Positions 12,869 to 23,289 of a stretch of DNA of 64,000 bases are shown here, in pieces. The notes under the pieces are model-generated. The model saw only the letters and a program-made list of their open reading frames with translations, did not search any database and was not told the DNA's origin. The stretch covers positions 47,505,001-47,569,000 of the forward strand of contig NC_069378.1 in the NCBI RefSeq assembly GCF_021730395.1. The letters are read 5' to 3'. How positions within the stretch are numbered: the first letter of the stretch is position 1; each line of letters opens with the position of its first letter. The position numbers and the translations under genes are program-made. Origin of the DNA: Mercenaria mercenaria (lineage: Eukaryota; Mollusca; Bivalvia; Venerida; Veneridae).

Positions 12869-13195
12869 AAAAATCTTTGTTTCCGGTAACATGCTAAAAA
12901 AATTAGGGTAGGTAGGTCGGAATTTTTTTTTATTTCTTTTTTTTTTTTATTAAGGGAGACTTTTCGGAATTTATTTTCGTGTCAAAAATGAATACAGGTA
13001 AGGGGGTAATGCCTTTAGAGCATCAGTAAGTTGATTTCTAACATCACTGGCCATGTTTAAACCATAAAAAGTGCAGTTTTGCAACTTTTTGTAAAAAAGT
13101 TGAAAACAATATTCTCCAAGGCCATAAAAACATTTAAGGTCGGGCCAAAAATTTAAGGTAGCTCGGGATACCGGAAACAAACAATTTTTTACGCC
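12869..13195. repeat. Dispersed repeat (TTTCCGGTAACATGCTAAA) copy 1
   Basis: Blocks TTTCCGGTAACATGCT, TTTTCGTGTCAAAAATGA, GCAACTTTTTGTAAAAAAGT and ATACCGGAAACAAACAATTT. It is homologous in reverse orientation to parts of 21885-22200 and 52843-53150. The ends CCGGTAACA and TACCGGAAACAAA look like short inverted termini. A fragment lies at 13566-13665. Confidence 0.6.
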
Positions 13196-13565
13196 TTATG
13201 TAACTATATTGTCTTCCGAATGGAGAATTCACATAGTCTTTTCACATTTAATCTACTTGTGTTGTATTGCATTGACAGATTCTGCTCCATCTTTAAATAG
13301 GTAAAGTGGGTCGAAACGAATTAAATGTTAGACTAATATTCCTAAACATCGTCCGTCTATCGTTCTGTTGAGTTCAAGTTACTTCCGAAAATAGTACTTT
13401 TTATACAGCAAAGTGGTATAATAAACTGTTGTAAATGTTCGTTCTGTATACTTAAATATGACACCTGGCAGTATACATTCAAAAAGCAATACATTTATAA
13501 ATTCATGTGATAAAATCAAACTTTATTGTAAAAATAAAGAGAAGCGTATCGTACAGATTTACCAA

Positions 13566-13665
13566 AGCAGTTTTGCAACTTTTTGTTAAAAGTTGAAAAG
13601 AATATTCAACGAGGCCTTAAAGCATTTAGGGTCGGGCCTTAAATTTAGGGAAGGTCGGAATTCTG
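13566..13665. repeat. Fragment of the CCGGTAACA repeat
   Basis: AGCAGTTTTGCAACTTTTTG, TTAAAAGTTGAAAAGAATAT and GGGTCGGGCCTTAAATTTA match the 3' half of the copy at 12869-13195. Confidence 0.55.
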
Positions 13666-13885
13666 TATGAAAGATAAATACAAAATTAATAATTTATATG
13701 TCAGCCAAGGAATACGGAACAAAACATACATGTATAATGCCATTTTATTTTGCAATCACAAGTAAAGTACAGCTTGAAACATCTTAGGAAAGTACAAAAT
13801 ATGTCATAAAACATTATGGTATCTTAATGTAATCTGTTCTCTAAAACACAAATAAGGTATGTTAACAAAAGTGGTCTCTAAGAAG

Positions 13886-14100
13886 ATATGAGCCGCGCAA
13901 TGAGAAAGCCAACATAGCAGCTTTGCGACCAGCATGGATCCAGACCAGCCTGCGCATCCGCGCAATCTGGTCAGGGTCCATGCTGTTCGCTAATGGTTTC
14001 TGTAATTGCAATAGGCTTTGAAAGCGAACAGCATGGATCCTGACCAGACTGCGCCGGTTGCAAAGCCACAATGTTGGTTTTCTCATGGTGCGGCTCATAT
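13886..14100. mobile_element. Foldback (MITE-like) element, GAGCCGCGCC family, copy 2
   Basis: ATATGAGCCGCGCAATGAG at the left and CATGGTGCGGCTCATAT at the right, with arms carrying CAGACCAGCCTGCGCATCCG. The right arm is shorter than in the copy at 20011: part of the second half before GGTTGCAAAGCC is missing. Confidence 0.7.
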
Positions 14101-14351
14101 CGCCTCGAAGCAAGTTTGACTGTAACTTGTAACTAACATTTCAAACGTGTAAATCAAATTTAATAATTTTATCACAATTGTAATGATATTATTATGAGAT
14201 ATCACTTTCACGTAAACTTGATCATGAATAATGTCTGTACTATGCTAGACAAGGAAATATGTGGTAAAAATAGCATTGCTTGGGGGAAAACAGAACAATA
14301 TTGAGTAATAATGGAAAAGGACATGGTGATTATTCTCATAATTACTATTTT

Positions 14352-14395
<44 letters not shown>

Positions 14396-15547
14396 TTCAT
14401 AAATTATTTATCATCCATTTATGTAAAAGATTATAAGTACACTAGTATATAGAAATAAACCATTTTTGTAGATATACCAGAACGAAACTATAAAAAAACG
14501 AATTTTGCCACCTTCAGAATAAATAAAAGACTTGCGAACATATACCTTGACATCAACAGTTACTCATAATATATATTATCACAATACATGTGTTGTAGTG
14601 AAAACTTTGCAAAAGAATACGCCAAGTCTGTATACAGATCGTTCTGTTCATAGGAGGTAACTGCTGAGACTATTCACATGTTGCATTATTACGTCCCTTT
14701 TCTTTTACAAACATACATCAAAGCAAAGGGCAAGTTTCCTGAGAATGTAAAGCGAAATAAAAAGGAAATTTAGAAATACTAGTTGGTAGACAGACAAGAA
14801 GACGCCACTTACAGCCTATGTATTATCCGACACAACAACACCATTTTTATCTGAAATCATTATTGTGATGTTAGACCGTCATTTACGTATGATGATAGTA
14901 TCTTAAAGATATGATTTTATATTTTAAATGCTATTGTTATATACAAAAACTTTTTCCTTTGTTTTTCTTATTTTTTATTGTTTTTTATTTATTTATTTAT
15001 TTACTATTATTATTATTTTTTTTTTGAATGACATAAAAAGTACAGAATGATAAAGTTTTATATCCGGACGATATATCCGATAAAGGGAGAGTCGCTCATG
15101 CGGAGCAACCGAAGTATTGACTGGCTTCATAACATTATTGAAAGACTTGGCCGACACATTTTTCCTGTGTACTGCTGCACACTGAATCACAAACAAACAA
15201 ACCATCTGAGTATTTACATTATTTATGTAATGTAAATACTACAATAACTGTAGCGTTATTTTATTTACTTGTATTTCTTTAGACTAACTGAACATTTTGT
15301 GTTCACTCTAATTTTCTGAAACATGACTTATAATTATGTTTTGCTTACAATAATATTTTCCATTTAACCAAGAACAAAAGAGCGTGCACTGTATGGTAGC
15401 TTGAATTTCCGCTACCGTCCACGAAAAGGCTCAATCAAACCGAGCCCGAAATTGTTTCGTTTATGACGTGTTGGGCGACCTGTGATTTTCCACTTTTCTT
15501 TTTTAACGAGAGATGCCATTCTGTAGGAAATATTTTTATGTAGGGAT
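14101..15547. other. Intergenic with (ATTT)n tract at 14350-14400
   Basis: Holds an (ATTT)n microsatellite of about 12 units near 14350-14400 and a shorter one near 14985-15005. Two opposite overlapping ORFs near 15.0-15.2 kb show no motif. Otherwise I see nothing. Confidence 0.5.
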
Positions 15548-15655
15548 AATACACGTTTTTTGTGTATTAACATCTGCAGGAGCCCGCGGGATTCGGCCTC
15601 GGTCACAAACATATCCCAAGGGCTGACGTTAATACACAAAACAATTTTAACGTGT
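15548..15655. repeat. Hairpin repeat
   Basis: The inverted pair ACACGTTTTTTGTGTATTAAC ... GTTAATACACAAAACAATTTTAACGTGT encloses AGCCCGCGGGATTCGG, so the stretch folds into an imperfect hairpin. No other copy in the window. Confidence 0.45.
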
Positions 15656-16554
15656 ATTGTCGCTATTCTTGCATAAAAACATTACACGACGACTAAATGT
15701 ATTGTTTTCATATGTGATGACTTTACGAATCGGGTACATTTTCTAATTACCATTCTGTTGTTCTTGAAAACGGTAAACATGTTTTAAATATCCGTATCCA
15801 GGCCCAGAAATAAACAACACCACCAGAATTACATCCTGAAAGTGTTTAAACGATTTTTTAATCTCTAGTTATTACAAACATGAAATTACCAATAACTGTC
15901 CATGTATCTTAACAGTTTGGTGAACAGGAGCACAATTTCAAGAAGAATAACTTTACATTCGAGTTAACTTGAGTACGGACACATTTGGAGTACGGATGAG
16001 TACGAAAGTAGTGTCAATGTTTCAAACTGTTTATATAAATTCTTCGAGAAATTAGATAAAAACATACAGACTGATACGTACCAAAATCATAAATATGATT
16101 CCTGAAAACAAACAATCGTTCTAGTTACACGCGATTCTTATACATTCACAGTTATCTACAAATTCTGAAACGACGCTGAGTTCTAAAAGCGGAGTATACA
16201 AGGGAAGAAACGAGTACGAACATTATTCGTGGCAGCGCATTTGGCGTTGGTAACTGATACAGCAAAACATTCTATCATGGTTTAGATTGCATCTTTTATG
16301 CTACAAGAAGAGGTTTTTATGAAAGGAACAAGACACAGATACCAGATGTCAATCTGCGCAGAACTTGATACATTTACGTCCCTGGGAAAGCATTTAAAAC
16401 ATAAAAATCGGGTATTAACAGCACGTGAATTGCCTTGTTTGCACACGATTTTTCTCCCGTTAATACATGGGCGGATCCAGTGAAAAAAAGTAGTTTTTAT
16501 GCAAGAATTTATATTGTTATTGTTATTTTTGTGATCATATTAACATTATATCTT
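15656..16554. other. Intergenic, nothing recognised
   Basis: AT-rich, with no supported gene, repeat or RNA. Confidence 0.4.
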
Positions 16555-16660
16555 CACTTTTATTATTATTGTCATTGTCATTATTATTATTATCATTATT
16601 ATTATTATTATTACTATTATTATTTATTATCATCATCATCATCATCATCATCGACTATTG
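16555..16660. repeat. (ATT)n and (CAT)n microsatellites
   Basis: TTATTATTATTACTATTATT followed by about nine CAT units. The tyrosine- and serine-rich ORF over it is an artefact. Confidence 0.85.
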
Positions 16661-16794
16661 CTAATGATATAAACTATATGACTTAGGAGATTGTTTGACC
16701 AAAAACAAAAACAGTAACTATTGTGATAGCTGTAGTAGCTCAGGCATGTTAGCTTTATTTTGTTTTGTTTGTTTGGGTTAAACACCGTTTTTCA

Positions 16795-17045
16795 ACAGTA
16801 TTTCAGCTATGTAACGGCGAGCAGTTAACATAACCAGTATTTCTTGATTTTGTACCAGTACAAAAGTGTTTTCCGCAATTCACTGCCAACTTCTCACATG
16901 AATAAGAGATGGAGGTCGAATGATTTCAGACACTGTGTCTTTTATCAAATCGTCAAGGAGAACATATGCCACGCCCAGGATCGAATTCACGACACCGCGA
17001 TACGTAGATCTGCGCTCTATCTTTTGAGCTAAGCGGGCGGGCTTT
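16795..17045 (-). mobile_element. tRNA-derived SINE
   Basis: On the minus strand: CCCGCTTAGCTCAAAAGATA (A-box region of a tRNA), AGAGCGCAGATCTACGTATC, then GTGAATTCGATCCTGGGC (B box), then a body with the complement of TTCACTGCCAACTTCTCACA. Related to the copy at 4905. A chance ORF reads through it. Confidence 0.65.
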
Positions 17046-17762
17046 GTTAGCATAAACATTCGTTAATATGTTGATACGAGTAACAAACTTACTAATACAA
17101 ATTAACATTGTTTTGTCTGACTGAGTACAGAACAACTTTTACTAAGAGTCCAACTAAGCGAAAGGTAAAGCTTAGTCTCTTAACATAAATGGTCCCTTAT
17201 ATAACTTACACTGTTCTCTTCAATAACTAATGAAAAATCTAACTACATTCTTAGATCAGTAGAGAGAGAGAGAACAGATATATGGGGCGTGGATTGTGAG
17301 TCTAATCTCTTATAGAGCCGTTCTCTGTGACGGTTTTGTTGTCTCTGAAATTAAAAATTATCCTATATTTCTGATTTATAAGAATTCGACAATTTATTGA
17401 GGAAAACAAAATAATACTGTTAGACAATTCAGCAACATTGTTTAGTTTAGCTGACCGTCATTACATAATCGAAATAATGTCGAAAATCTCTGTTAAACTC
17501 AAAAGAAACAAATACCAAAACAACAGGATTTGAAATTCCTAATTTGGATTCCTAATAGATGCGGTTTCTCAGGCAAATGTGACTATATTGATGCAAAATA
17601 AAAACAAATTTTTGAAACGCTATAGATATTGCAATTTCAACGAAATCCTTTATCGCTCATTTTTCATGAAATTACAGAAAATTTAGTTTATATCTATTTA
17701 ATTTAATCAATAGGTAAGTTTCAAATTACTTTCATCAATTTTTATCATTTCGTGAAAATAAA
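17046..17762. other. Intergenic, nothing recognised
   Basis: AT-rich. A short (GA)n tract lies near 17261. No genes seen. Confidence 0.4.
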
Positions 17763-17850
17763 AATCATAAAGATGTTATAACTCGGTCAGGGAGCGAACC
17801 CAAAATATCCTGCACTCGTAACAGGCACTCAACCACTAGGCTACCAAGAT
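17763..17850 (-). mobile_element. tRNA-like sequence, probably a SINE head
   Basis: Minus strand reads CTTGGTAGCCTAGTGGTTGA, GTGCCTGTTACGAGTGCAGG, then TTGGGTTCGCTCCCTGACCG. A 6-pair acceptor-like stem (CTTGGT/ACCGAG), D-arm and T-arm sequences are present. The anticodon arm does not make a standard five-pair stem with U33, so a tRNA-derived SINE fragment is more likely than a functional tRNA. Confidence 0.5.
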
Positions 17851-17982
17851 GGTTTTCTAAAATATTTGGAATATTACTGAATTACAATCCTTGTCCACAT
17901 CTATATGAATACGTAAATCAAATTATTGCGACAAGAAAAATGCTTAAGAAAAGTCATTATTTTGTTTATTTCTACGATAAAT

Positions 17983-18152
17983 TGTAGAACAAGTATAATT
18001 ATGCAAGAAAATACTTATTACTAGTTGGAAGTGCGGGTGGGAATATTCGAGACTACATTATTTTATTTAATCATACAATTGAATGTAAAACAAGTATATG
18101 CAAGAAAATAATTATTACTAGTTGTAGTTGCGGGTGTGAATATTCAAGTCTA
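17983..18152. repeat. Imperfect direct duplication, ~100 bp period
   Basis: Two copies of TGCAAGAAAATA.TTATTACTAGTTG followed by GCGGGTG.GAATATTC, about 100 bp apart. No coding capacity. Confidence 0.6.
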
Positions 18153-19024
18153 GACGGTTGTCTTCGGATTTTCACTAGGTGCAATTATGACTCATTCATG
18201 TCGGCTGTCTTTGACATAAAAAGATGAGTAGCAGAAGTACATTTTCTTTGAAATATTACTTTCCTTTCGGATAACGATATAAAACGTTAGCATTCTACGA
18301 AAATCCATATCAGTGTGGCTATCTATATTGCCGGCCGACCTTTCGAAAGCTAAACAGAAATAAATTATAACTTGTATCGTTTTTCTTTTCACTTGTGCTG
18401 ATAGTGCTATGTCACCTTCCCCATTTGATTTCAATACGTTTTCAAAATGAGAATGTTGCATTTTGAGAAGATAAAAATTCGTTAAAATCCACATATTTCA
18501 CATTGGCTTAAACTAAGATTTATTATAATAAAATGTAATAAAACTCACGAAGAGTTCAAGCTTTGACATTCTATAGGTCATTACAGGAATATCATTAACA
18601 TTTGAGACATGTATTACACTCTGCATAATTAAGAAATGAATGTTATATCAAAATTTTGCCCAGACACATTTATCTTCACTACTGTAGAATCCCGATTTAA
18701 CAATGCTGAATTCTCTTCCTGTGTAAATGCCTTCTGATGATGTGATGAGATTTCTGAAATGAAAATTTAAAAAAACAAATCAGGCTTGATATAGGTTAAA
18801 CTTTACTTGCTTACAATAAGCAAATGGCAACTGTCTCGAATACCTATATATGTTGAAAACGACAAAGGATGACTGGATTCGGCCTGTAATCTAGTATTAT
18901 ATATTTAGTTGTTATGCAATGTGTTAGAACACTTAAGAGGTAAAAGAATAATAAACAGAACAACAGTCAATTAGTAAGGGAACGACAGTCTGTTTAAGAA
19001 TTATTAGTGATATATACATACTTA
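18153..19024. other. Intergenic, nothing recognised
   Basis: A 100-codon minus-strand ORF at 18192-18494 has no motif, no paralogue in the window and no splice context that I could recognise. No repeats seen. Confidence 0.4.
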
Positions 19025-19226
19025 ACCTTTAGCCTGCTGGTGGTAAGTGATTCTGCCTTTGCGACCGGGCAGGCACATTCGTGCAGGTTGATCAAGGTCT
19101 GCACTGTTTGCTATTCAGTCAGTAAATTTTCAGTGAAAATCCCTTCGAATAGTAAATGGTATTGCCCAAATTGAAATTATGGACCAGTCCATTTTAGAAA
19201 TTTAGCAGGGTGAAGGTGGTTAAGAA
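19025..19226 (+). repeat. Dispersed repeat, GCCTGCTGG family, near full copy
   Basis: Starts TTAACCTTTAGCCTGCTGGT and continues with AAGTGATTCTGCCTTTGCGA, CTATTCAGTCAGTAAATTTT and TGGACCAGTCCATTTTAGAA to TTTAGCAGGGTGAAGGTGGTTAA. The termini TTAACC and GGTTAA are complementary. Partial copies lie at 3490, 3818 and 20977. Confidence 0.65.
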
Positions 19227-19310
19227 AGTGATAAATGACTACCTGTATAAGCAGATATCTTTTATTGTGCAGTGAACAGACTGAAGTACGTATATGTTCG
19301 TGTCGTAATT

Positions 19311-19597
19311 GCGTGTTGTATTCTAACTGCTCTGTGAGCCACGACTTCAATGCGTGTTGTATTCTTACTGCCCTATGAGCCACGCCTTCAATGTGTGTTA
19401 TATTCTAACTGCCCTGTGAGCCACGCCTCCAATACATGTTGTATTCTTACTGCCCTGTGAGCCACACCTCCAATGCGTGTTTTATTCTAACTGCCCTGTG
19501 AGCCACACCTCCAATGCGTGTTGTATTCTAACTGCCCTGTGAGCCACGCCTTCAATGCGTGTTGTATTCTAACTGCCCATTGAGCAACGCCTTCAGA
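19311..19597. repeat. 41-bp minisatellite, seven units
   Basis: Seven contiguous 41 bp units of the form GCGTGTTGTATTCTAACTGC followed by CCTGTGAGCCACGCCTTCAA and T, with few substitutions between units. It follows directly on the GCCTGCTGG repeat region. Confidence 0.9.
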
Positions 19598-20010
19598 ACA
19601 TTAGCCCTGAAATAAAATCATGCTTATATGATAATTTGTAAAGTACCGATTTGCATGAGCTAAGCAATTGTTCTAGTTTTACATTTTAGTGACATTGCTT
19701 TGCTCTCCTAGACAATTATATCACAACACTTTCTTGTTAGAGTAAGTTCGAAAAGACAACCTAACAACAGGACAGGTCTGTATGTGTACCCAATATACAT
19801 ACTCACATAATACAAATAGAACAAAACTAAAAACAGTTGGCCATCGCCTTTGAATGGTCAGTGGCAAAAGAAAGCTTCGCGCAAACCCTGATTCTCAAGC
19901 AAAATTATTGACATAAATATTTTCCCAAAGATTACTCGTAATTATAAGCGTAATTTGAAATAGAATAATTTTGCTGGTGATATATACATTAATCATGGTG
20001 AACACATCAT

Positions 20011-20255
20011 TATATGAGCCATGCCATGGGAAAACCAACATAGTGGCTTTGCGACCAGCATGGATCCAGACCAGCCTGCGCATCCGCGCAGTCTGGTCAG
20101 GCTCCATGCTGTTCGCTAACGGTTTCTATAATTGCAATATGTATTGGTAGCGAACAGCATGGAGCCTGACCAGACTGCGCGGATGCGCAGGCTGGTCTGG
20201 ATCCATGCTGGTCGCAAAGCCACTATGTTGGTTTTCCCATGACATGGCTCATATA
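20011..20255. mobile_element. Foldback (MITE-like) element, GAGCCGCGCC family, copy 3
   Basis: The best preserved copy: TATATGAGCCATGCCATGGG at the left and CCATGACATGGCTCATATA at the right. The arms match over about 100 bp (CAGACCAGCCTGCGCATCCG versus its complement), around a short loop with GGTTTCTATAATTGCAATAT. Confidence 0.8.
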
Positions 20256-20976
20256 AAAATTGAGTTATTCAAACCTATCCGGTTACATAGTATTCCGATG
20301 TAACATTTTATCACTTGCTTAGCCTTTTCTTTCTAGTTTTCAATTGAAATGTTTCTTCTGAAGACAGACATAATAATTTAGAAAGTCTACAAATATCAAC
20401 CGCATGGCATCATAATATGTAACAATTGCAAAGTGTTACTAGTTGAAGGTAATATAATGAGAAATAGTTTAAAATTCGATGATTAATTTCAAGAAATTAC
20501 AAAAGAAAACATATTTTCTAAATAACTTTTCAGAAGAAAAAAAGAAAAGTTTATATTTAGACCTTGTGTTGAGTGCTATATAGCACACTGACAGCAATTA
20601 AGTAGCTGACAAAACTGCATGTGAAATCTATACATATTGTATTTTAAATGATGCTTACAAATGAGAGTCAAGACAAGTTTGATTTGATTGAAATAAACAC
20701 ACTTGACATTTCTTTATATCATTTACAAAATTCTGCCAATTTAGCGTAAGTTAGTAATAAGTTAGTAATAAGTTGCAGAATCTTAAATAGAATGTACAAA
20801 AACTATAAACTTTTCGGGTTTTGCTTTGAATTAAAATGTACAAAAACAGTAATGCTTACTTAAACCTATGCATGTTTATACATATGGATACATCAATAAT
20901 TGAAACTGTTTTCTCAAATGACCGTTTAGGGCACTTGTATTTCAACTTGATCGTATAAAACATGACGGTATTTTTT
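20256..20976. other. Intergenic, nothing recognised
   Basis: AT-rich. It contains a short direct duplication of AAGTTAGTAAT near 20747-20770 and repeated ATGTACAAAAAC near 20792 and 20836. Confidence 0.4.
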
Positions 20977-21055
20977 AACCTTTAGCCTGCTGGTGGCAAA
21001 TGATTTTGCCTTTGCGCCCAGTGCAGACCAAGATGAGCCTGCACATCCGTGGAGC
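20977..21055 (+). repeat. Dispersed repeat, GCCTGCTGG family, 5' fragment
   Basis: TTTTAACCTTTAGCCTGCTG through GCAAATGATTTTGCCTTTGC to GATGAGCCTGCACATCCGTG. The rest of the repeat is absent. Confidence 0.6.
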
Positions 21056-21279
21056 GAATCTATAGGAAATAGATCACTGTGTTCTTTACTTTAGGTTATC
21101 ATCGGCAAATTGCCTCAGTGAAACAATATATTCGTTATTGTATTCCTGCTGAAGTAAGCTAAAAGAAGTTAGTGGTTGCTCAATATTCTATTGTGTTTTG
21201 ACTATAGAACGATGAACCGAGCATTTACAGCAAGATGTTATCAACCGTCAGTACAATACATTCATTATCAACAGTAAGA

Positions 21280-21480
21280 ATAGTTTATTTAATAAAAAAT
21301 AAGTATCAAAGTAGGGTTTATCGTAGAATAACCCTAGTTTGGAGTTCTTATGCGTACATGTATGAATATATTCGGCCATCGTGATATATTTCCACGTATA
21401 AGAACGACAAACGAGGGTTTATTTAGATACTTCTTATTTTGATTCTAAAACAATTTTCTTCAAATTAACGTTAGACGAGA
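21280..21480. repeat. Hairpin element, group B, copy 1
   Basis: AATAAGTATCAAAGTAGGGT and AATAACCCTAGTTTGGAGTT form one arm. ATAAGAACGACAAACGAGGG and TTAGATACTTCTTATTTTGA form the other. The centre has TCGGCCATCGTGATATATTT. It ends with TTTTGATTCTAAAACAA, like the copies at 26095 and 27190 in cadherin-like gene 2. Confidence 0.6.
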
Positions 21481-21699
21481 ATCACAGGAGCAGAACAAGG
21501 ATGCATGATGGAAAAAATAATCAATTATCACATGATTATTAAATAAAACCTGATTAATCCGAATTTTCAGAAACAAAAATCAGACAGAAAAACCGGGTTG
21601 ATGGTATTTAAATAATGTCTACCGAAAACGTGTTTTCGTAAAACACACACTTTAATCACAAGCTTTTATCGAAATGCAACATCGCTAGATCTGCTCATT

Positions 21700-22490
21700 C
21701 ATTTCTGACTTCTATTTCTTTTGATAGGTTTATACTTTCCAATTATCAAAATCTATAATCTATTTATGACATAAAATTATCATAACAATGATACTAACTA
21801 TAAAATCACTTATTTTATATCACATAAAAACATCATGGAAGAAAACAGAACAATTTGCGAATGATCAATTGTATAAGGAGTAAAATAATGTTGGTTTCCG
21901 GTATCCCAACATTCCTTAGTTTTTGGCCCTACCCAAAATATTTTAGGTCCTCGGAGAATTTGATTTCAACTTTTTAACACAAAGTTGCATAGCTTCACTT
22001 TTTACGCTTTAAACACGGTCGGTGATGTTAGATGTCAACTTTCTGATGCTCTTAATGCATAACCCATTATTTGTTATCATGTTTGACACGAAAATAATTT
22101 TCGAGAAGTCCCACTTAATGAAAGAAAATTTACAAAAATACCGAATTACTTAACCTTATTTTAGCATGTTACCGGGAACAAACATTTTTACGCCTAATTC
22201 CATCATGTCAATACTAGTCAAATTGATACCTGAAAATATTTCAAGAAATAGATCACGGGTTTCTTTTATCTTATTTCTTAAAGAACATGTATCTATCTGA
22301 CTTTAAGAGCCTACCTTGTTATATTTAACCAGTAGGCATGTATTGACTATACCACGGGAATAATGCACTAGTATTTAATCAAAGTAATATTTCTTTTATT
22401 TTTTAAATTTTGTGTTCATTTGACAGCAATTACTATAAGATACAACGTACAAATTACCTTTTTTATATTTTATCTACATCCCAATTCCTT
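21700..22490. repeat. ~0.8 kb dispersed repeat, copy 1 (second copy at 52640)
   Basis: Collinear, same-orientation similarity to 52640-53420: ACAGAACAATTTGCGAATGA, CGCTTTAAACACGGTCGGTG, TTAGCATGTTACCGGGAA versus TGAGCATGTTACCGGGAA, and CATCATGTCAATACTAGTC occur in the same order with similar spacing. The internal part is the CCGGTAACA repeat seen in reverse at 12869. Confidence 0.65.
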
Positions 22491-22639
22491 TTCACATATT
22501 GTAGTAAACGAGGATGTTCCATACACAGTGCAGTTTAAAATTCTTAAACCTACAGGTATCAAAGTAGCCTATAATACAGAGAAGTTGTATCGTGTTTATT
22601 TGTGCGTTTAATCTTGTGCGTGTAAATTATGATCGAGCT

Positions 22640-23200
22640 GCATGTACGCACATATTATTATAAAAATATGTTCTTACTTTCATTTGAATATGATAGTTTA
22701 TGTAGGTTTTTTTTTTCAGGAGCACATTTATTCACTAACCGAACGTTCCTTCCAGCCACAGCTTTAAGTTTTATTTTAATGTCATTTGTCTTCTGACAAC
22801 ATATGACAAAATTGCTAATAGATGTCCTTGTATTATTTAAAAGTAAATATCTATATACGAAAGCGTATTCAAAGACTACATGCATGTCAGCACATGACGT
22901 CCTCGTCACAATTTCGTCGGATTCATCTAACACGGTAGCTGTGCAACGTGTAGCTTAAACACACCCTTTTTGAAAATGACAGCTTGTGAAGCAACGCGTG
23001 TACCCATGATTGGTCGGATATATGATATGCTAATAATTTGGAACTGAAAATAATTGAAGCGAATTCTAAATTCTTTGTCAATTTCATGTTCATATTATCT
23101 CCTGAAATGTTATGACATGTCTCCCTAGCGGCAGACATAGAAACAGGAGCATTACAAATATTATGGTGTGTTTGGTAATATCAGGCCATGGAAACCGCTG
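22640..23200. other. Region upstream of cadherin-like gene 2
   Basis: No repeats recognised. Two minus-strand ORFs (22658-22933, 22923-23138) lack motifs and are probably chance. The last 300 bases hold the likely promoter. Confidence 0.4.
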
Positions 23201-23210
23201 GGAATAATGC

Positions 23211-23219
23211 TATAAAAAG
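23211..23219 (+). promoter_or_regulatory. TATA box of cadherin-like gene 2
   Basis: TATAAAAAG lies 79 bases before the ATG at 23290. It is a near-consensus TATA box with room for a start site about 25-30 bases downstream and a 5' UTR of about 50 bases. Confidence 0.6.
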
Positions 23220-23289
23220 GAATTTCTCTTATCAGAGGACACATATCTTTCTACAAGGGTTCACCAGTGTCTGCTGAGCGCACATAAAA

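Noticed and set aside
16435-16686. Tyrosine/serine-rich ORF
   Set aside because: Encoded by (ATT)n and (CAT)n microsatellites.
17763-17850. Functional tRNA gene on the minus strand
   Set aside because: Acceptor, D and T arms are suggestive, but the anticodon arm is not standard, and tRNA-derived SINEs are common in the window.
19311-19597. CRISPR-like array
   Set aside because: The 41-bp units are contiguous with no unique spacers, and the genome is eukaryotic; it is a minisatellite.
22658-23138. Two minus-strand ORFs upstream of cadherin-like gene 2
   Set aside because: No motifs, no splice context and overlap with the likely promoter region of the + strand gene.
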